A DNA stretch of 64,000 nt from Aricia agestis (lineage: Eukaryota; Arthropoda; Insecta; Lepidoptera; Lycaenidae): NCBI RefSeq assembly GCF_905147365.1, contig NC_056409.1, positions 5,461,001 through 5,525,000 of the forward strand, in the 5' to 3' direction. Numbering within the stretch: position 1 is the stretch's first letter; each line of letters begins with the position of its first letter. Made by a program: the position numbers and the translations under genes. Below the pieces are notes generated by a model. That model worked only from the letters and a program-made list of their open reading frames with translations, did not search any database and was not told the origin of the DNA. Positions 58,567 to 64,000 of the stretch are shown in pieces.

Positions 58567-58822
58567 TTAAATGTCCGTATGGTTGCCCAAGCGCATACGG
58601 CATTCTCGCATCATAGTCGGCCTAGTCCAGAGGAAAAAACTAGTCAATACGTCTGGGACCTGGGGATTCCTCACGATGTTTTCCTTCACCGTACGAGCGT
58701 CCGTATTATGTACTTGAATCGGAAAATGTCTCATAGGTAGACGCCTCCACCCAGGTTCGAACCTGCACCCTCTAAGAGTGCGAACCAAATGTCTACCCAT
58801 TAGGCCGCGGACGCTCACCGTA
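58567..58822 (-). mobile_element. tRNA-derived SINE, minus strand
   Basis: On the minus strand an A-box-like GGCCTAATGGGTAGAC and a B-box GCAGGTTCGAACCTG are followed by GAAGGAAAACATCGTGAGGA, a core phrase of lepidopteran tRNA-derived SINEs. The 83-codon frame across it is incidental. Confidence 0.8.
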
Positions 58823-59071
58823 CCTATATATTTCTTACAAAAAAAATATTTTCTTTAAGACACTCGAGCTCTGTATCCAAAATTGTTTGTGGAATTTGAG
58901 CTCTTTGAGTATCATTTTCAATAAACTATGCCTATTTCCTGAGGTTTTTTTAGTGTAGATTATTAAGTCAATAGCGTTGCTGTTTGCTAAACAATCAATA
59001 TTCTGGTAAAGCGAGTAGATCAACCCCTTAAAAAACTAGGGACAAACTTCAGTAACCGGATATTAGACATA

Positions 59072-59263
59072 AGCTAAGTACTCACATACGGTTTTGCTCG
59101 ATAGTTTTACTCCAAATCGAAGGAAATTACATATTTGACATATTTAATTCCATCGAGCCGGCTCGAAGCGAGCCTTCGAGCTGTCGCTTTTGCGGTCCAC
59201 ACGGTGGTTATTGCTCGATTTGGAGTAAAACTATCGAGCAAAACCGTATGTGATTACTTAGCA
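59072..59263. mobile_element. PIF/Harbinger-type MITE (TGCTAAGTACTCACA family), copy 3
   Basis: Nearly identical by eye to copy 1 at 42483-42674 (for example CATCGAGCCGGCTCGAAGCG in both). The right flank is TTA; the left flank has ATA/TAA, so the duplication has changed on one side. Confidence 0.88.
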
Positions 59264-60429
59264 TTAGATTAGTTATTTATAAAGTCTTGACCGACTACAC
59301 TGACTCAACTGACGCCAGAAGTCTACACTGGCTCTACCATTTTATTTTGCCTTGACTAACGCTGGCGCCTCTAAGTCATACCAGTTTGAATATTTATCTC
59401 GTGTTTTAATTAAAACAATATCCGCTTTAATCTATTTACATACACGACTGTGTAATTGCCGTGGGAAACTGAAACAACTCGTACGTACTCGTTATTTTGA
59501 TACATTTTATTATTTTAATGTATGCAAAAACACATGAGTAAGCTATTGTTACATTGTATTCAGCACATTATTTCATTATTAGAGTAACCACCAATCCAAA
59601 ATTCAGGTAAAATAAATTTAAACAAAAAAATATTCCCATTATTTACCACTACTGTTGCACCAGTGTGCACCATGCATAGAACATAATATTGGTATAAGTA
59701 CGTACTGCGTTACATTCTTTCTAATAACGTGAAAAATTTACAATATAGCAAATAAGAAAAAAAAGTAGGCTTTTATGTTTTGTGTTACTAATAATTATAA
59801 TTTGGAAACTTTTAAAACGATTAAAATCATGTTGCAAATACATCCAATCTCCAATCTTACTACGATATTCGCAACAAGATTTTGATAATAGATAGATCAT
59901 AGTAGATACATTAGATCTCATAGTAGATATCAGTACAATCAATACTTTAACTTTTAAGGGCGTGACTGCACATAAAAATCATAATATCTGTTAAGGATTA
60001 TCCGACAATACTGCTAATTGCGAATAACGTAAGTCATAGCAATGACCTGTCATTAGGACCATTCTGCGCACGCCCACACAGTTCTCACGCAGATAACTAT
60101 CAAGAGCCTCAAATATAGGATGTAGATCAAGGTTACGGAGATTTGAACACGCGAACATACATCACAAGGGTCCTCGCACAAAGACTTTGTAGACCATAAA
60201 AGTTCAAGATAAAAAGGCTACTTGAAATGGAACTAAAGTTTGATGTCAATTAAAAGAATGTCACGTCCAAGATGAAAATACGATAAGTTGAACGACAGAT
60301 TTAATTTGATAATAAACTTTCTCTGCTTTCCTTAGCTATGATAAAATGTGCTTAGTAAAATGTCTATGACTCTTATAACTTTAATTTATATAAAAGTTAC
60401 GATTTCTCTTTTCATAATTACTTTAAAAA

Positions 60430-60812
60430 TGAGAGTATTTCGCAATATTAAATCACTGAACCGATTTCACTGAAATTTGGTATTGAGCTACTTTGAGGGC
60501 TTTTTTTTCATCAGTGGGAAAAGCGTTACGCATTCCCGACAGCCCGGAGGAAAGGCCACCGCCATATGTGGGACTCCCCAGGTGCTGCGGTAAGGAAGAG
60601 CACCCAGGTTTACCCACTAAAACCCACCGGTGCCTCCTCCTCCGCTTGTTGCTGGGGCGCCGGACCCGCCAGGGGCGAAACTGCAGCGTCACAGTCAGAA
60701 GATACTTCAAGGCCTGATAAAGGACAAAATATGATACTTTTATCCCGGAAAACTGTACGGTTCCCGCGTGATTAACGAATTTCGGCGCAACGGAGTTGCG
60801 GGCGGCATCTAA
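60430..60812. mobile_element. Helitron-like fragment split by a GC-rich repeat
   Basis: The phrase CACTGAACCGATTTCACTGA before and CGGAAAACTGTACGGTTCCC with GGAGTTGCGGGCGGCATCTA after are parts of one Helitron-like element. The middle (60505-60670) is copy 3 of the GC-rich repeat, with ATATGTGGGACTCCCC and TTACCCACTAAAACCC. Confidence 0.65.
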
Positions 60813-61128
60813 TTCTAATATAAGTTTTATCAATTAAGCTAGTAAAAGAAATTCCTATTAAAAACCTATTATGTAGAGCGTTTTTTTTTTCGTTTTTGAA
60901 GAAGGGATCCGGATCCCAGATAATAATTTTCACCTAAAAACCCAGTTGGAGCAATATCTAAAGAAAGTTTACCCACAAAAGGCAATTTTCTAGTCGCGGA
61001 GCGTAACAGACTGACTGCGAGGAAAACTCGATTTGGAGTCACCGCGGACGATTGCTATGAAAGTGGATTCACTATGTACTCCCGTGGAAACTGCGCGAAA
61101 ATCATTATAGTTTAACACAACAATTATT

Positions 61129-61608
61129 ACTAGAGATCGCCCAATGGTCGAAATTCGACCTTAGTTTCAACGACATTAGGAGTACTACCTATATTTTGTA
61201 AAAAATATTGACTTTATCTTTTTTTTTCAACTCTTGCCTCTAGGACTTAGCTGAACTCAGACTGGCCATGTAAGCATTGTACCTAATAGTATCTTAGATT
61301 CAATAAATAAAACTATAATTCATTTTCAATTTGTCAACTTGTTGTCAACAGACTTCAACCATAAATAAAAGAGTATGTATAGGCTTGTCACTCAAAAATC
61401 TGTCATTTCTCATGTGTGTGTGTTGTAGTGTGTGTAATGTTTTATTTGTTAAAAAAATGTATGATAAAAGCGTAATTTCAAACTAATATTAGTTTGATGC
61501 ACTCCCTCACCATATAAACTATAACTGTGCAAAATTTCATGCACCTACGCTTCCCCATTTTTCGTAAAAAGGGTTACAAAGTTTTCCGTTCGCGTATTAA
61601 TATTATGA
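61129..61608 (-). mobile_element. Helitron-like element, minus orientation, empty-site copy
   Basis: On the minus strand it starts TCATAATATTAATACGCGAA after an A and ends GGGCGATCTCTAG before a T. It is the uninterrupted relative of 34905-35791. Confidence 0.8.
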
Positions 61609-61619
61609 TACTTACTATC

Positions 61620-61846
61620 CATACTAATATTAGAAAGTTTGGATGTGAAAAACTAATAGACAAAAAGATGGACAGTCTTTTTGTCTGTTAATTCTTCACG
61701 TCCAAACCGCTAAAACGTTTTTAGTTTTGGTAACGAGATACTTTGCGTACCCAGGATAGGACATAGGATACTGTTTGTCCTGGAAAATGCACGGTTCTCG
61801 CGCTATAAACGAATTTTGGCGCATTGGAGCTGCGGGCGTCATCTAG
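61620..61846 (+). mobile_element. Helitron-like fragment
   Basis: It starts near CCATACTAATATTAGAAAGT, carries CCGCTAAAACG and GGAAAATGCACGGTTCTCGC, and ends GCTGCGGGCGTCATCTAG. It abuts the previous Helitron-like element on its other side. Confidence 0.65.
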
Positions 61847-61910
61847 GCACTAGGTACAAAACAAATGTAATATTATGTATCGGGAACTATTAATTGATTG
61901 CCAAATTTGA

Positions 61911-62185
61911 CGACCTCTGTGGTTCAGTTGGTGGGCTGTTGGTAGCTCAAGCCGGGGGTTGCGGGTTCGAATCCCGCCGACGGAACAAAAAGTTTTCAAA
62001 GTTCCTGGGTCATGGATGTGTATTAAATATGTGTATCATATAATAAAAATCTTAAATACATGTATGTATAGAATAAAAAGTATTAAATATATTTCCGTTG
62101 TCTGGTACCAGTAACAAGAGTCCTTCAGGTACTTAGCACGGGGCCAGACTGACGTGGTGTTAAGCGTTCATAGAAAAAAAAATGC
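61911..62185 (+). mobile_element. tRNA-derived SINE, plus strand
   Basis: The head has an A-box-like TGTGGTTCAGTTGGTGGGC and a perfect B-box GGGTTCGAATCCC. The body has ATTTCCGTTGTCTGGTACCA and ACTTAGCACGGGGCCAGACT, typical of a lepidopteran SINE, and it ends in an A-rich tail. The head cannot form a proper acceptor stem, so it is not a working tRNA gene. Confidence 0.85.
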
Positions 62186-62333
62186 TATTCAGCTATTGCA
62201 GAGGCTCGGCTGCTAGAATATAAAAATAATGCTAAATAAAATTAAAAAAAACACTAGCGACAAATATAAGAAAAGACAAACTTAATGTTTTAACTGAGGT
62301 CAATAGAGAACATGGTTTCTTGGTATAAGATAT

Positions 62334-62490
62334 TAAGCGAACTTTTTAATCGGGACTTAACGCGACTTATTTAAGTAGTAATGCTACTACGAGTACATAC
62401 TTTTTCTCGACGTTTCGGCCGTGTTGCAACGGCCGTGGTCCCGATTAAAAAGTTTAATTATAATGCAACGCGGAAGTTTAAAATGTTAAG
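62334..62490. repeat. Shortened copy of the palindromic repeat at 8003
   Basis: The left arm and centre (CTCGACGTTTCGGCCGTG) match, but most of the right arm is deleted so that GGCCGTGGTC runs directly into CCGATTAAAAAGTTTAATTA. Outer sequence GTTTAAAATGTTAAG matches 7970-8005 in reverse. Confidence 0.8.
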
Positions 62491-64000
62491 ATATTAAGCG
62501 GTTGTAGAAGCCTCAAAATATTATGTTTGTTACGATTTTTATGAGGGCTTCTGTTCTTGGAAGTCGTTTAGTTTACAGTTCCCGCAATTCTACTCATAAA
62601 AAGTCCTAAGTTTTTTAACGGCTCTTATAGCAGTCATATTTTTAAGAGGTTACTCCATTTCTTTGAAAACAAATTATTATAGTCTTACTCGTATACAGGA
62701 GCCTCGTACGTCATATTATCCTGAAGACGTTAGTTAGTTGTTTAATACAGGGTGTATTTAAAGAATATATCAGTCAGAATACTATATTTAAAGAATATTA
62801 TAACAGTGAGGTATTTACTATTTGATATTAATACTTCAAATTATTTATTAACCAATGCATCTTACAGAAAAACTAAGTTTCGAATTTTGCTTGTATGTAT
62901 ATTTTATTTCTCACATCATAAAGAGTTTCGGACGATTAAGTTTTATTATAGTGTTTATAACATCGGCAATAATTATTATAGACCAAAGTATTTTATTTTA
63001 GGTCTATATTATTTAAATGATCTTGTAAAGGCTAATGTGTACATAAACTTTTCGTAGTCAGCTGTTCAACGGATTTTATTACCTGCGTTTCAAGGTTGTT
63101 CAGAAGCTAATCTATAAAATTTGATATTTCTATCTTTTAAAATTTATTATGTTGATATCTGAAAATCAAACACAGAATTATTTTCTAATATTTTATGCTA
63201 AACAGCAATAACAAAATATACATTGTTTAAAATAAACAATATTATATCTACGTTTTCCGCATACCTACAAGCTACAACGTAATAATTTTTTTCACAGGCA
63301 GTTTTCTATAAAGCCGTGGGAATTTGAATAAATTATGTATTTTCTATATTGCATCAACTGTAGTTTGTTTTAATTAGAAATTTCACTTTCCAGAAGTATG
63401 GCAAACTTGCTTTTGTTTTCTGTAATATTTGTATGAAAAGTAGAAGTCTCATTGGCTTAAATATTTTGTATTTAAATCTTCCTAGTTTTTTTCAAAATAT
63501 GAAGTTTTTTGTTGTACTTATAGAAAGCTAAGATGAATTATATTCTCCAATGTAAATATTATCTTTATTCATACAGGTGAGGACGAGACAAGTAGCTCTT
63601 CACATGTCATTGTATGTTCAAGTTTATTAACCTTTTAACTTGACCTTTTCGGTTCAAGTTTCACTGACATTCAACCTCATGTGCGCTTCTGAAGCACGTA
63701 AAACTGGAAACCATTAACCTTTTGTTATAAAGGGATGATTGCTTATACTACTAGGGGTACTAATACATAAGGGGTCACCGGTCATCCATAAAGTATGTCA
63801 CATGTAGAGGGGGGCATCGACGAAGTGTGACATGATATTATGTGACAAGGAGTGGGGGGAGTTCTAGTAAGAAACAATTTAATTATTAAATCATAGCATA
63901 AGTACCCTTTTTATTAACTTTTTATTATTTATTTAAGTATTACCATTACAAATCGTATTCCACAAATTTTACTAGATGACCCGGATAACTATCATTTACC

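Larger units (their letters stand above)
52100..64000. other. Repeat-rich flank or first intron of the GH27 gene
   Basis: I looked on the minus strand for the missing first GH27 exons (the GW...W-x-RF and VDDCW blocks) and found none. No other gene is supported. Between the listed repeats, stretches such as 52940-54300, 54470-55930, 56350-57560 and 62500-64000 are plain AT-rich DNA. Whether this is intron depends on where the first exons lie. Confidence 0.5.

Noticed and set aside
61911..61986. tRNA gene
   Set aside because: A and B boxes are present but no acceptor or anticodon stem forms, and a SINE body follows. The same reasoning applies to 58740-58822 and 6527-6600.
62752..63057. 101-codon plus-strand frame
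   Set aside because: AT-rich, Tyr/Ile/Asn-heavy composition expected of noncoding DNA; no family match.

Overview
The window looks like nuclear DNA of a moth or butterfly (Lepidoptera). It is AT-rich, the genes are spread over small exons with GT-AG introns, and it is crowded with repeats of lepidopteran type. These include Helitron-like elements that start TC after an A and end CTAG before a T, tRNA-derived SINEs, a SINE/LINE-tail family with a C-rich stretch and A tail, CAGA microsatellites, and hAT, PIF/Harbinger and piggyBac MITEs. The order is inferred from repeat style; no species can be named. I read everything by eye from sequence: splice sites were chosen by GT-AG, reading phase and protein-family match, and no search was run.

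Layout. (1) 4144-20248, minus strand: a complete seven-exon WIPI3/4-family autophagy gene (WDR45-like), swollen by transposons; intron 4 alone is about 7 kb and holds a long inverted repeat with a hAT element inside it. (2) 20876-24495, plus strand: a four-exon, 220-residue unrecognised gene, head to head with the WIPI gene across about 630 bases. (3) 24496-30879: repeats, including a 2.5-kb unit bounded by inverted repeats with a LINE ORF1 remnant inside. (4) 30880-34444, minus strand: a tentative two-exon gene for a very small secreted peptide. (5) 36559-37764, plus strand: an intronless secreted DNA/RNA non-specific endonuclease of the insect dsRNase type, flanked on both sides by transposons. 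(6) 37824-45135: a dense nest of mobile elements. (7) 45136-52099, minus strand: seven 3' exons of a GH27 glycosidase that resembles alpha-N-acetylgalactosaminidase; its first exons are not visible and may lie beyond base 64000. (8) 52100-64000: no exon found, only repeats; probably the first intron or upstream region of the GH27 gene.

The genes form no operon or pathway. The WIPI protein (autophagosome formation) and the GH27 enzyme (lysosomal glycan breakdown) both feed the lysosome, but their proximity is probably chance. The most unusual points are a nearly missing membrane-binding 6CD loop in the WIPI protein, an in-frame 162-base duplication across one of its splice acceptors, an intronic hairpin with arms of about 650 bases, a transposon family that leaves 7-base target duplications and has a 48-base minimal copy, and a palindromic repeat whose centre resembles a hammerhead ribozyme.
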